A DNA stretch of 64,000 bases, from contig JAHDLO010000015.1 in NCBI GenBank assembly GCA_018432235.1, positions 62,001 through 126,000 of the forward strand. Direction: 5' to 3'. The position numbers and the translations under genes were made by a program. Position 1 is the stretch's first letter; each line of letters starts with the position of its first letter. The stretch comes from Clostridiaceae bacterium. GTDB lineage: Bacteria; Bacillota; Clostridia; Peptostreptococcales; Natronincolaceae. The notes beneath the pieces were generated by a model. It searched no databases, was not told where the DNA came from, and saw only the letters and a list, made by a program, of their open reading frames with translations. Shown here in pieces: positions 16,850 through 25,734 of the stretch.

Positions 16850-18556
16850 CTACTTTTTAGCTGTAGCAACCATAGGCTGTGACTTAACCGCTGGTTCCTT
16901 TTCAAGAATTTTCTTAAAGCCAGAGAAGGCAACCATCACGCCTAAAATCACCAGGAGAACTGCAAAAACCAGCTGGAGTCCATCGCTATAGATTACAAAG
17001 CCACCTGTAACAAGGAGCTTGTTTAGTATTTTCGCAATGGTTTGATACAGGGCCGTTAAGGTAACCGTCAGCATAACCACCATTGGTACCCATAGTGTAA
17101 ATCCCTTTCTGTGGGTCTTCTTTAAAAATACAGCCAGAGCAATTAATGCCAGAGCAGAAAGCAATTGGTTAGCTGAACCGAATAGCGGCCAAATATTTTG
17201 ATAGCCAGCGATAGAAAGCAGGTAGCTCAACAACAGAGTTGCAGCTGTTGCAAAATGCTTATTGGTTAAAAGCTTGTATGAAGCTGAGGCTTGGCCGGCT
17301 TCGACCGCGTCATCCTGGAAAAGCTCCTGAAAAGCCAGACGACCAACACGGGCAACAGAGTCCAGAGAGGTTAAGGCAAAGGCAGAAACCGAAAGCGTAA
17401 TGACCGCAAAGGAGATATTAGCAGGAATACCAAGGGTGCTTAAAAAGCCTGAAATCCCCTGTGCAAAGATGGTTGGTGGTGTTCCCTGAGGCATGACGCC
17501 TCCCTTTGCCAAGGCACCGACTGCAATCAGCGCGATGATTGCCAGTAAGCATTCTAAAAGCATGGCACCAAAGGAAATCGGTAAAATATGCTTTTCATTT
17601 TGAATCTGTTTGGAGCTTGTACCGGAGGCAACTAATGCATGGAAACCGGATACTGCACCACAGGCAATGGTAACGAATAGCACAGGGAACATCATACTGC
17701 CGTTTACCACAAAACCGGAGTAGGCAGGAAGCTCCATAGTTGGATTGGCTACAAAAACCCCGATGATAGCACTACCTATCATGGCCACTAATAAAAATGA
17801 GTTAAGATAATCTCTTGGCTGCAGCAGTGCCCATACGGGAGTAACTGAAGCAATGAATACATAAATGAATACGAAATATTGCCAAATGCTCTTGCTTATA
17901 TATAATGGAAAAACTAGTCCCAATACGATGGACCCAACCAGCAAGGCAAGGGCAATAGCAGTCATTTTAAAGGAAGACGGTTTTTTGTAATAATTAAAAA
18001 GCCCTAAAAATACAGCTGCTGCTATAAAAATCAAAGAGGTAGTGGCAGTTGAGCCATTAGCACTGTTGAGGGCGCCTTCAGCGGTAAAGCCGTTGAAGGT
18101 GCCGGCAACAATGTCGGCAAAGGCAGCAACAACTAGAATTGAAAATAGCCAAACGAAAAGCAGAAAGAGCTTTTTGCCTGTTTTTCCTATATACAGCTCG
18201 ATAACATACCCAACACTACGGCCCTTATTCTTAACAGACGCATACATGGCAGCAAAATCCTGTACAGCTCCAAAGAAAATACCACCTATCAAAATCCATA
18301 ATAATACAGGAACCCATCCAAACATGGCAGCGATGATAGGGCCATTGATAGGGCCTGCCCCTGCGATTGAGGCAAACTGATGACCAAAAACTACACCAGA
18401 CTTTGCCGGTACATAGTCTACGCCATCCTCTAGCTCATAGGCCGGTGTTTTTGCCTTGGGATCAATTCCCCAGCTTCTTTCAAGCCATTTGCCATAGGTA
18501 AGGTAGGCCCCACCCAAAACTATGATTGCTAGAAACATCATAAAAATACCATTCAT
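16850..18556 (-). CDS. cstA: CstA family carbon starvation/peptide transporter
   Basis: A 568-residue membrane protein with many hydrophobic segments, matching CstA/BtsT. Family stretches are GHQFASIAGAGPINGPIIAAMFGW near the N terminus, FGAVQDFAAMYASVKNKGRSVG, the central HALVASGTSSKQ and ALTSLDSVARVGRLAFQEL. CstA is tied to peptide uptake and its relatives import pyruvate; which applies here is unknown. It is shorter than E. coli CstA. The ATG at 18556 is used because GGAGGG lies 6 bases upstream and is internal to the longer frame starting at 18574. It is preceded by a T-box leader and is single-gene. Confidence 0.93.
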   Translation of the reverse strand: MNGIFMMFLAIIVLGGAYLTYGKWLERSWGIDPKAKTPAYELEDGVDYVPAKSGVVFGHQFASIAGAGPINGPIIAAMFGWVPVLLWILIGGIFFGAVQDFAAMYASVKNKGRSVGYVIELYIGKTGKKLFLLFVWLFSILVVAAFADIVAGTFNGFTAEGALNSANGSTATTSLIFIAAAVFLGLFNYYKKPSSFKMTAIALALLVGSIVLGLVFPLYISKSIWQYFVFIYVFIASVTPVWALLQPRDYLNSFLLVAMIGSAIIGVFVANPTMELPAYSGFVVNGSMMFPVLFVTIACGAVSGFHALVASGTSSKQIQNEKHILPISFGAMLLECLLAIIALIAVGALAKGGVMPQGTPPTIFAQGISGFLSTLGIPANISFAVITLSVSAFALTSLDSVARVGRLAFQELFQDDAVEAGQASASYKLLTNKHFATAATLLLSYLLSIAGYQNIWPLFGSANQLLSALALIALAVFLKKTHRKGFTLWVPMVVMLTVTLTALYQTIAKILNKLLVTGGFVIYSDGLQLVFAVLLVILGVMVAFSGFKKILEKEPAVKSQPMVATAKK

Positions 18557-18618
18557 AAAAAACCCTCCATTCAATAAATAATTGCAAAATCTAAAACACT
18601 GTTGACAATGGCATGCTC

Positions 18619-18890
18619 ACAACAACAAAAAAACCCTCATCTCTATAAAATAAGAGACGAAGGTTAAGCTCCGTGTTACCACTCTTGTTGCTGCGATGCA
18701 GCCCCTCAGTCATATCGGGCAGAAGCAATTACCGCCGAATATGCTCCTAAATAACGGTAGGATACCGGTTACACCTACTTAGCCTACGCCTTTCAGTAAA
18801 CTGCTCCTAGGTGAGATTATTTTGGCTTCTTGTCATTTTTCACCAAACAATGACTCTCTAATAAAGAAGTGGCAAAACAATATGTCCTAA
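18619..18890 (-). ncRNA. T-box riboswitch upstream of cstA, probably leucine-specific
   Basis: On the minus strand the leader has Stem I parts (AGAGAGTCATTG ... GGTGAAAAATGAC), a specifier region reading CTC followed by ACCTAGGAGC, the T-box core GAGTGGTAACACGG at about 18671-18684, and a terminator (CCTTCGTCTCT with AGAGATGAGG, then seven T). The specifier CUC would be leucine, by position before the ACC that usually follows the specifier. The UGGU bulge pairs with ACCA, agreeing with the A discriminator of tRNA-Leu. Uncharged tRNA would favour antitermination, raising transporter expression when leucine is short. Confidence 0.85.
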
Positions 18891-19098
18891 TCGTTGCACA
18901 TTTCATTTTGGTTATTGTATATTGAATACAGTTTATCACCATTTGATTTTCTTGTCAAACTAATTTTCGAAATATTGTGTGTATACAAGGTTGATTTGGC
19001 ATAATGGAAATACATTGATTTTATGCTATAATTATAAAGATGGTGCTGCAGGTGAAGGTAAATAATAAGAGAATAAAATGATGATATAGAAGGTAGGG

Positions 19099-19620
19099 AT
19101 GATGGCAGTGAAGAAAAACACGCTTTCTATTTTTCTGCTGGTAGCTATTTTAATAGCTTGTATTTTCATGATTTATAAATATGACAGACATATCTTGGCA
19201 TGGCAGGCCAATAAAAATATAGATGTAGAGGGTGTTAGGCTGATGATGCTGGAGACGGAAGTGCAGGCATTAATAGGCGAGGCTGAGACCTATATCCCAG
19301 GCTTTGGTGGCTATAGGCTTGAATACCCTAATAGGGGCATTTTTCTAACACTTTTAAATGACAACGATACTGATTTTTACCGTAGGGTAAAAGAAATAAA
19401 CATCATGACAGCTGGATATGAGATTTATGGTATTCGAGTTGGTGATGAATATGATGGAGCTCTTTTGACCATAAATAATCAAGGCTTTGCAAAAGAAAGA
19501 GAGGGTTATAGAGGTCGATGGAGGAGGAATATGTACATAGTATTAGATAAAGACGAAGATAAGGTGAGGAGTATAACTATAGGTATAACAGATAGGGTTA
19601 GCGAAAGTAGAATCTACTAA
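19099..19620 (+). CDS. Hypothetical membrane-anchored protein
   Basis: A 173-residue protein I do not recognise. It has an N-terminal membrane segment (about residues 8-27, SIFLLVAILIACIFMIYKY) and a soluble domain outside, rich in beta-prone stretches (GFGGYRLEYPNRGIFLTLL, EIYGIRVGDEYDGALLTI). The repeated YGIRVGD/VQALIGEAET pattern resembles small domains that control membrane or cell-wall functions in Firmicutes, but there is no firm family match. It starts with adjacent ATG codons at 19099 and 19102. It appears monocistronic. Confidence 0.6.
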   Translation: MMAVKKNTLSIFLLVAILIACIFMIYKYDRHILAWQANKNIDVEGVRLMMLETEVQALIGEAETYIPGFGGYRLEYPNRGIFLTLLNDNDTDFYRRVKEINIMTAGYEIYGIRVGDEYDGALLTINNQGFAKEREGYRGRWRRNMYIVLDKDEDKVRSITIGITDRVSESRIY

Positions 19621-19693
19621 ACAGATGACACTACTAATTGCTATAAGGTACTCATCTCTCAAGGAGTATAAGTAGTGGATATCATTTGTGAAA

Positions 19694-19730
19694 AAGGGTA
19701 CCCTTTCTTAGTATTAGATGGAGGTACCCT
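19694..19730 (+). terminator. Possible terminator after the hypothetical membrane protein
   Basis: GGGTACC and GGTACCC form a stem with a 20-base loop before a T-rich tail. Just upstream CACTACT (19628-19634) and AGTAGTG (19670-19676) form a second hairpin. The rest of 19621-19964 is AT-rich with a TTGACA at 19821-19826 as a possible dgt promoter. Confidence 0.4.
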
Positions 19731-19964
19731 ATTCTATTGCATTTTCCAAATAAGACATAAGGTATAATAAATAATATACGGATATCATTGAATCATGTAC
19801 ATTGGGCAGCATTGTAACCCTTGACAAATGTATAAAAATTACGAATATGTCAAAAGTATGTAAAGACAGAAAAAATGTTCGGTCAATAAAGGATTTTTTA
19901 TTTATTTATAGTATATATATAATGAATATTATTAAATGAATTTTATTAATTGAGGTTGAGACAC

Positions 19965-20984
19965 ATGATAAAGAGTTTAAGAGAGATAACTGAGGCTTCA
20001 GAGATCAGCAATCTATCGGCCTTTGCACAGCTTAGCAGAAGTACAAGGGGCAGAAGCATAGCTGAAGACGAATGTGACATAAGAACTGCGTACCAGAGGG
20101 ATAGAGATAGAATCATACATTCTAAGTCCTTCAGAGTGCTAAAGGAAAAGACGCAGGTATTTATCGTGAAGGATGATTCCTTTAGAACAAGATTAACCCA
20201 TACATTGGAGGTCAGCCAGATTTCCCGCACCATTGCAAGAGCGTTACGATTAAATGAAGACTTAGTTGAGGCTATTGCCCTTGGCCATGATTTGGGACAC
20301 ACCTGTTTTGGTCACAGTGGTGAGGAGGTTTTGCATCAGCTTACCGGTCATTTCAAACACAATGAGCAAAGTCTAAGGGTTGTGGAGGTGCTGGAAAGGG
20401 GAGGGAAGGGCTTAAACCTTACTCACGAGGTTAAGGATGGTATTTTGAAGCATACCGGCGAAGAAGAACCAATTACACTGGAGGGAAAGCTGGTTAGGAT
20501 AACTGATAGAATAACCTATTTGTGCCATGATATTCAGGACAGTATTGATGCAGGAATCCTGGACAAGGCGGACATTCCAATAGAATTTCAACAGGTTCTG
20601 GGGGAGACTCAGGCGGAACGAATCAACATATTTGTTAGGGATATCATTGATGAAACCTCAAAGCAGCTAAACTTCGGCAACAGACCTGCGATTTATCAAA
20701 GTCCATTGATTAAGGAGCTTACATTGGAGCTGAGAAGGTTTATGTTTGAAAGGGTATACTATGGCGATATCTGCATGAGAGAGAAGGAAAAGGCTACTTA
20801 CATTGTTACCTCATTATATCAGTATTTTATGGCGGTGCCTACAGCATTGCCGGTGGAGTATAGGCAGCGTCTAGAGGTGGATAGCGTTAAGCAGGTAGTG
20901 ACAGATTTCATTGCCGGCTGTACTGACTCCTATGCCATAAAGCTATTTCAAGACAGATTTATACCCTCACCCAATAGCTTATAG
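19965..20984 (+). CDS. dgt: Deoxyguanosinetriphosphate triphosphohydrolase (dNTPase)
   Basis: A 340-residue HD-domain hydrolase that cleaves dGTP (or dNTPs) to the nucleoside and triphosphate, adjusting the DNA precursor pool. The HD metal ligands are visible at H79 (RTRLTHTLEVSQI), H108-D109 (GHDLGHTCFGH) and the later Asp in ITDRITYLCHDIQDSID. The N-terminal RTAYQRDRDRIIHSKSFRVLKEKTQVF is family-typical. The ATG at 19965 follows TGAGGTTGAG; an upstream in-frame TTG at 19950 is less likely. This shorter Firmicute form commonly lies near dnaG-rpoD, as here. Confidence 0.93.
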   Translation: MIKSLREITEASEISNLSAFAQLSRSTRGRSIAEDECDIRTAYQRDRDRIIHSKSFRVLKEKTQVFIVKDDSFRTRLTHTLEVSQISRTIARALRLNEDLVEAIALGHDLGHTCFGHSGEEVLHQLTGHFKHNEQSLRVVEVLERGGKGLNLTHEVKDGILKHTGEEEPITLEGKLVRITDRITYLCHDIQDSIDAGILDKADIPIEFQQVLGETQAERINIFVRDIIDETSKQLNFGNRPAIYQSPLIKELTLELRRFMFERVYYGDICMREKEKATYIVTSLYQYFMAVPTALPVEYRQRLEVDSVKQVVTDFIAGCTDSYAIKLFQDRFIPSPNSL

Positions 20985-21116
20985 ATCAATTATCTTAATT
21001 TTGCGAATTTATTTTTTTTGTATCTCTAGGAAGGATTTGTGAAGATTTATGTCGAATAAACCTTTTCATGCTAAAAAAGGGTATAGAACATATGTTATAA
21101 AAAGGATATATATAAT

Positions 21117-21566
21117 ATGAAGGTAATCGTTGATTCAGATGCATGTCCAGTTAAAAATATGATATTGAAGGCCTGCAAGGCGGCAAATATATCAGTTATT
21201 CTTGTCCATAGCGTCAGTCATATTTCCAATCAGGTGTATGACGCTCAAATCATAGTGGTGGATAACGCCTCCCAGGCTGCGGATATGGAGATCGTCAAGC
21301 AGACCTGTAGGGGAGATCTAATAGTAACCAATGATATCGGTTTGGCTGCAATCGTTCTTGGGAAAGGGGCTTATGTATTAAATTTTTCAGGACATTTCTA
21401 TACTAATAGCAACATTGAGCTTCATTTAGAACAAAGGTACCTTAATCAAAGAATATTGGCATCGAAGGGAAGGCTGAAGGGACCAGGTAAGCGTACAGCG
21501 AAGGATAATGAAGATTTCAAACAGGCTTTAGCAGGATTTTTAGCCCAACATAATGAATTGGTATAA
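21117..21566 (+). CDS. YaiI/YqxD family protein (DUF188)
   Basis: A 149-residue protein with the PIN-like DUF188 fold: it begins VIVDSDACPVK, which holds the conserved acidic patch, continues VDNASQAADMEIV, and has the IVTNDIGLAAIVL strand and the C-terminal GPGKRTAKDNEDF. Family function is unproven; a nuclease role is inferred from the PIN-like fold. It is the usual neighbour of dnaG and rpoD in Firmicutes. Confidence 0.93.
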   Translation: MKVIVDSDACPVKNMILKACKAANISVILVHSVSHISNQVYDAQIIVVDNASQAADMEIVKQTCRGDLIVTNDIGLAAIVLGKGAYVLNFSGHFYTNSNIELHLEQRYLNQRILASKGRLKGPGKRTAKDNEDFKQALAGFLAQHNELV

Positions 21567-21668
21567 ATGTTATTATATTAATTATTTAATATAGAAGGAG
21601 AATAAAAAAGAAAACAGAACTTATAATATATAAAACATTAATGAAAAATAACACATTAGGTGGTTATA

Positions 21669-23492
21669 ATGGGGAATTTCTTTCCAGATGAATTAATTGA
21701 CGAAATAAAAGCGCGTAACGATATTGTAGATATAATTTCAAATTATATTCAGGTTAAATCTAAGGGCTCCTCTCACAAGGCGCTTTGTCCCTTTCATAAT
21801 GAAAAAACACCCTCCTTTGTTATTAATAGAGATAAGCAGATATTTAAGTGCTTTGGATGTGGTGAATCGGGGGATGTTATAGGCTTTGTTATGAGGATGG
21901 AGAATTTAGATTTTGTAGAAGCAATAAAGCTGCTGGCACAAAATTCCAACATATCGCTTGAGCAGTATGATACCTCGGATACAATGAAGAGGGAAATGGT
22001 GGAGAAGCACGCTTTATTTGAACTGAATAAAAAAGCTGCTGTATATTTTTATAACAATTTAACAAAGCAAGCAAACCCAGCTCTGGATTATCTTAAGAGA
22101 AGAGGATTAACGGCCAAGACCATTAAGAGCTTTGGCTTAGGCTATGCCCCCAACAATTGGCATGATCTAATGCATCATTTTCTCAACGCTGGCTATTCGA
22201 TAGATGACCTCATTAAATGTGGTCTTGTCACTAAAGATAATGAGAAAAAAAAACAGTATGATCGTTTCAGAAATCGTATTATGTTCCCTATATTTGATGT
22301 CAGGGGAAATGTTATAGGCTTTGGCGGCAGAGTTTTAAACGATGCCCTTCCTAAATATTTAAATTCACCTGAAACAAGTATTTTTAATAAAAGCAACACC
22401 CTATACGGCTTAAATTTTGCCAGAAGACATATTAATGACGGCAGGCTTATTTTAGTAGAAGGCTATATGGATGTTATAGTACTGCATCAGTATGGTTATC
22501 ACAATTGTGTTGCAGCCTTAGGAACCTCCTTTACTAAAGGACATCTACAGCTGCTGCAAAAATATGCATCTGAGGTAATCATATGCTTCGATGGTGATGC
22601 AGCAGGGGAAAAGGCGACACAAAGGGCTACAGAGCTTCTGCAGGACACCCGCATAAATGTAAAGGTGTTGGTCTTAGAGGACAACATGGACCCTGATGAC
22701 TTTATTAAGCAAAAAGGTAAATTTGCCTTTGAGGAACAACTTAAGGCAGCAATTAGTCTAATAGAATATAAGATACAAACAGCTAAAAATAAATGGCCCT
22801 TAAATACGTCAGAGGGGAAAATACAATTCATTAAGGCTGTTGTATCTATTATAAAAGAAATAAAAAGCCCTGTTGAAAGGGAGGTTTATGTACAAAAAAT
22901 TGAAAAGGATTTTGGTGTATCTAAGAATGTATTATTAATGGAGATATACGGCAAGGATGGAAAACAGCCTGTAGAGAAGAATCAAAAGTATACTTCAAAG
23001 AACATAAGAGATAATAAATATATAGAGGCTGTTCCGCTGGTGGAGCAAAAAGGCCATATCATAGCTGAAAGACAATTAATTAAGTTTCTTTTGACTAATC
23101 CGGATATGATTGCCAAAATTGAAGAAAAAATTGAGCCGGAGGACTTTTTAATAGGCAGCTATAGAGCGCTAGTAGAGTATATTTTTTCTAATTACAGAAT
23201 TGCTTCAATAGAGCCTGACCATATTTCAGTTGAATTACCACAGCTGAAGGAGTCAATCAAGGACATACTAGATACAGATATAGAATTTATAGATATTGCT
23301 AAAACACTGGAAAAGTATATTATCAATCTTAAACGATATAAATTGCTATACGAGCAAAAGGAGCTTCAACAGCAGCAAATGTCCTTAATCCAGAATAAAA
23401 AATTAAATAAGGAAGAGGTTGAGAAGGAATTGCTAACCATTGGCTTGAAAATAATGAAAATAAATACTGAGATACAAAAGCTACAGCCTTAA
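21669..23492 (+). CDS. dnaG: DNA primase
   Basis: Synthesises RNA primers for DNA replication at the fork. The 607-residue protein has the N-terminal CHC2 zinc finger (CPFHNEKTPSF ... IFKCFGCGESGD), the RNAP-like core with YDRFRNRIMFPIFD, the TOPRIM domain (RLILVEGYMDVI, then ICFDGDAAGEKA and DNMDPDDFI) and a helicase-interacting C-terminal helical domain. ATG at 21669 with a TAGGTGG site is preferred over an in-frame GTG at 21660. rpoD follows after 18 bp, as in the classical macromolecular synthesis operon. Confidence 0.97.
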   Translation: MGNFFPDELIDEIKARNDIVDIISNYIQVKSKGSSHKALCPFHNEKTPSFVINRDKQIFKCFGCGESGDVIGFVMRMENLDFVEAIKLLAQNSNISLEQYDTSDTMKREMVEKHALFELNKKAAVYFYNNLTKQANPALDYLKRRGLTAKTIKSFGLGYAPNNWHDLMHHFLNAGYSIDDLIKCGLVTKDNEKKKQYDRFRNRIMFPIFDVRGNVIGFGGRVLNDALPKYLNSPETSIFNKSNTLYGLNFARRHINDGRLILVEGYMDVIVLHQYGYHNCVAALGTSFTKGHLQLLQKYASEVIICFDGDAAGEKATQRATELLQDTRINVKVLVLEDNMDPDDFIKQKGKFAFEEQLKAAISLIEYKIQTAKNKWPLNTSEGKIQFIKAVVSIIKEIKSPVEREVYVQKIEKDFGVSKNVLLMEIYGKDGKQPVEKNQKYTSKNIRDNKYIEAVPLVEQKGHIIAERQLIKFLLTNPDMIAKIEEKIEPEDFLIGSYRALVEYIFSNYRIASIEPDHISVELPQLKESIKDILDTDIEFIDIAKTLEKYIINLKRYKLLYEQKELQQQQMSLIQNKKLNKEEVEKELLTIGLKIMKINTEIQKLQP

Positions 23493-23510
23493 GGAAAGGA
23501 GGGGACACCA

Positions 23511-24671
23511 TTGAGTGATTTACAGGACGTAAAGAAGGAAACTGTCAAAAAGTTGATTGAAAAGGGTAAGAAAAGAGGTATAGTTACCTATACAGAGATT
23601 ATGGATGCCCTGGAGGATATAAATCTGGATAAAGATCAGATTGATGAATTATATGACCATTTTGCAACTATGGGTATAGATGTGGTAGGGGATAAAGCTG
23701 ATACGGATATCGATGACGTGGATGCTGATCCGGACGCAGATGTAGACGTTGATGTTGATGTTGACTTAGACGATGTTGCTCTTGAGCCAGAGCTAATTTT
23801 AGAAGAGAATATAGAGGACGATGTCGCGCTGCTTAAGGGCATAAACATTGATGACCCCGTAAGGATGTACTTAAAGGAAATTGGCAAGGTGCCTTTGTTG
23901 TCAGCTGATGAAGAAATAGAGCTGGCAAAAAAGATGGAGCAGGGCAATGAAGATGCAAAAAAGCGGCTAGTGGAGGCAAACTTAAGATTAGTTGTCAGCA
24001 TAGCTAAGAGATATGTGGGAAGAGGAATGCTGTTTTTAGATTTGATTCAGGAGGGAAATCTTGGACTGATTAAAGCGGTTGAAAAGTTCGATTTTCGTAA
24101 GGGCTTTAAGTTCAGCACCTATGCTACCTGGTGGATAAGACAGGCAATAACCCGTGCCATAGCAGACCAGGCAAGAACTATTCGTATTCCTGTGCACATG
24201 GTAGAAACCATCAACAAGCTGATTAGAGTTTCAAGACAGCTGCTTCAGGAGCTGGGCAGAGAACCAAAGCCCGATGAAATAGCTAAGGAAATGGATTTGT
24301 CGGAGGACAAGGTCAGAGAAATTCTCAAGATTGCACAGGAGCCTGTTTCCCTGGAGACACCTATTGGTGAAGAGGAGGATAGTCATTTAGGTGATTTTAT
24401 ACCGGATGACGATGCCCCAGCTCCAGCAGAGGCTGCGGCCTTCTCATTATTAAAGGAGCAGCTTATTGAGGTGTTAGATACACTGACACCAAGAGAGCAA
24501 AAGGTTTTAAGGCTAAGATTTGGTTTAGATGACGGCAGGGCCCGCACATTGGAAGAGGTTGGGAAAAAGTTTGATGTTACAAGGGAGAGAATACGGCAGA
24601 TAGAAGCGAAGGCCTTGAGAAAGCTGAGACATCCTAGCCGTAGTAAGAAATTGAAGGATTATCTAGAATAA
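23511..24671 (+). CDS. rpoD: RNA polymerase primary sigma factor
   Basis: The housekeeping (group 1) sigma factor, 386 residues, that directs RNA polymerase to -35/-10 promoters. Region 1.1 comes first ([24 protein letters not shown]), then region 1.2 ([18 protein letters not shown]), region 2 ([16 protein letters not shown] ... [17 protein letters not shown]), region 3, and region 4 with the -35-binding helix ([18 protein letters not shown]). Between 1.1 and 1.2 lies an unusual Asp-rich tract (residues 61-88, mostly DV/DD repeats). It starts with TTG behind AAAGGAGGGG. It is closed by a strong bidirectional terminator. Confidence 0.97.
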   Translation: MSDLQDVKKETVKKLIEKGKKRGIVTYTEIMDALEDINLDKDQIDELYDHFATMGIDVVGDKADTDIDDVDADPDADVDVDVDVDLDDVALEPELILEENIEDDVALLKGINIDDPVRMYLKEIGKVPLLSADEEIELAKKMEQGNEDAKKRLVEANLRLVVSIAKRYVGRGMLFLDLIQEGNLGLIKAVEKFDFRKGFKFSTYATWWIRQAITRAIADQARTIRIPVHMVETINKLIRVSRQLLQELGREPKPDEIAKEMDLSEDKVREILKIAQEPVSLETPIGEEEDSHLGDFIPDDDAPAPAEAAAFSLLKEQLIEVLDTLTPREQKVLRLRFGLDDGRARTLEEVGKKFDVTRERIRQIEAKALRKLRHPSRSKKLKDYLE

Positions 24672-24675
24672 TTAT

Positions 24676-24712
24676 AAAAAAATAGATTCGCTTAGAGCGA
24701 ATCTATTTTTTA
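24676..24712. terminator. Bidirectional terminator between rpoD and a minus-strand small gene
   Basis: AAAAAATAGATTCGCT pairs perfectly with AGCGAATCTATTTTTT around a 3-base loop, with A/T runs on both sides. It ends rpoD on the plus strand and the small minus-strand gene that stops at 24736. Confidence 0.92.
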
Positions 24713-24735
24713 TCCTGGTAGCTTCAGCAGCTTCA

Positions 24736-24936
24736 TTACCAATATTGCTTTTGTTTTGCATATTCAATCTTTTTCTTTTTTTCCTCCAGAGTTTCGCTAT
24801 CGTCGATCTGATCCTGCAATACATGCATGAGCTGGTCAGCCTCCTCCTCCCATTCCTGGGTTCGGCCACCCCATTGAAAATGGGGCATTTTTTCAGGAGG
24901 CTCAACGATTTTTTTCTTTTTTTTGATATGCGGCAT
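24736..24936 (-). CDS. Small conserved-looking hypothetical protein
   Basis: A 66-residue, highly charged protein: a lysine run at the N terminus (HIKKKKKIVEPP), HFQWGGRTQEWEEEADQL in the middle, and a coiled-coil-like acidic/basic helix to the end. I do not recognise it. It is supported by an AAGGAGAG ribosome site with correct spacing to the ATG at 24936 (an ATG at 24942 is too close), and by the shared terminator. It points opposite to its neighbours. Confidence 0.65.
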   Translation of the reverse strand: MPHIKKKKKIVEPPEKMPHFQWGGRTQEWEEEADQLMHVLQDQIDDSETLEEKKKKIEYAKQKQYW

Positions 24937-25032
24937 AAGCATCTCTCCTTAAATTGAATATGGACTGTTTATTTAAATAAAGCAGCTGCAGTAAAGCTCT
25001 CATTAATATCTTTTAAAAAAGGAGACATATAT

Positions 25033-25734
25033 ATGCAAATAAAGCTAACCCCAAGACTAGAAAAAATAGCTAATTTGGTAAAGTCAAATCATAGTGTAGC
25101 TGATATCGGCACAGATCATGGCTATATAGCCATATATTTGATTCAAAATAGCATAAGCCCATATGTGATTGCGGGAGATATAAACAAAAAGCCTCTGGAA
25201 AGTGCAAGGAACAACATTAAAGAGATGGGTTTGAGCCAGAGGATTGAAACGAGATTGGGAAGCGGTTTATCTGTAATAAAGCCGGGAGAAGTTGAGACGG
25301 TAATAATCGCCGGTATGGGTGGCATTCTGATAGGTCAGCTGCTGCAGGAGGCTCCGGAGATAATAGCAACGACAAAGGAATTTATACTGCAGCCCATGCA
25401 GGCTCAGGAGGAGCTAAGAAAGTATCTTGTGGATAATGGCTTTAAGATAGTTAAGGATGTATTGGTAAAGGAAGATCATCGGATATATGAAATAATCTGT
25501 GCTGAAAAAGGGCAACAGGAGGTTATACAGGAAATACAGTATGAAATAGGCTTTTACATAGATGAAAATCCTAGGGATTTGGCTATAGAGTTTGTTGAGG
25601 GAAGGATTAATATATATCGTAACATAATTGCCGATATTAAGGATATCGCGGGAGAGCGTATTAATGAAAAGCTGGGGCACTGCAAGCAAAGGCTAGAGGC
25701 ATTAGAGGAGGTATTGATATGTCTGAAAAAGTAA
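25033..25734 (+). CDS. trmK: tRNA (adenine22-N1)-methyltransferase
   Basis: A 233-residue SAM-dependent methyltransferase of the TrmK/YqfN family, which modifies adenine 22 in the D-loop of tRNAs in Firmicutes. The SAM-binding signature is VADIGTDHGYIAIYLIQ, followed by AGDINKKPLESARNNI and the catalytic IIAGMGGILIGQLL and ILQPMQAQEELR. The gene's end overlaps the next start by 16 bases. It sits behind rpoD, as usual. Confidence 0.94.
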   Translation: MQIKLTPRLEKIANLVKSNHSVADIGTDHGYIAIYLIQNSISPYVIAGDINKKPLESARNNIKEMGLSQRIETRLGSGLSVIKPGEVETVIIAGMGGILIGQLLQEAPEIIATTKEFILQPMQAQEELRKYLVDNGFKIVKDVLVKEDHRIYEIICAEKGQQEVIQEIQYEIGFYIDENPRDLAIEFVEGRINIYRNIIADIKDIAGERINEKLGHCKQRLEALEEVLICLKK

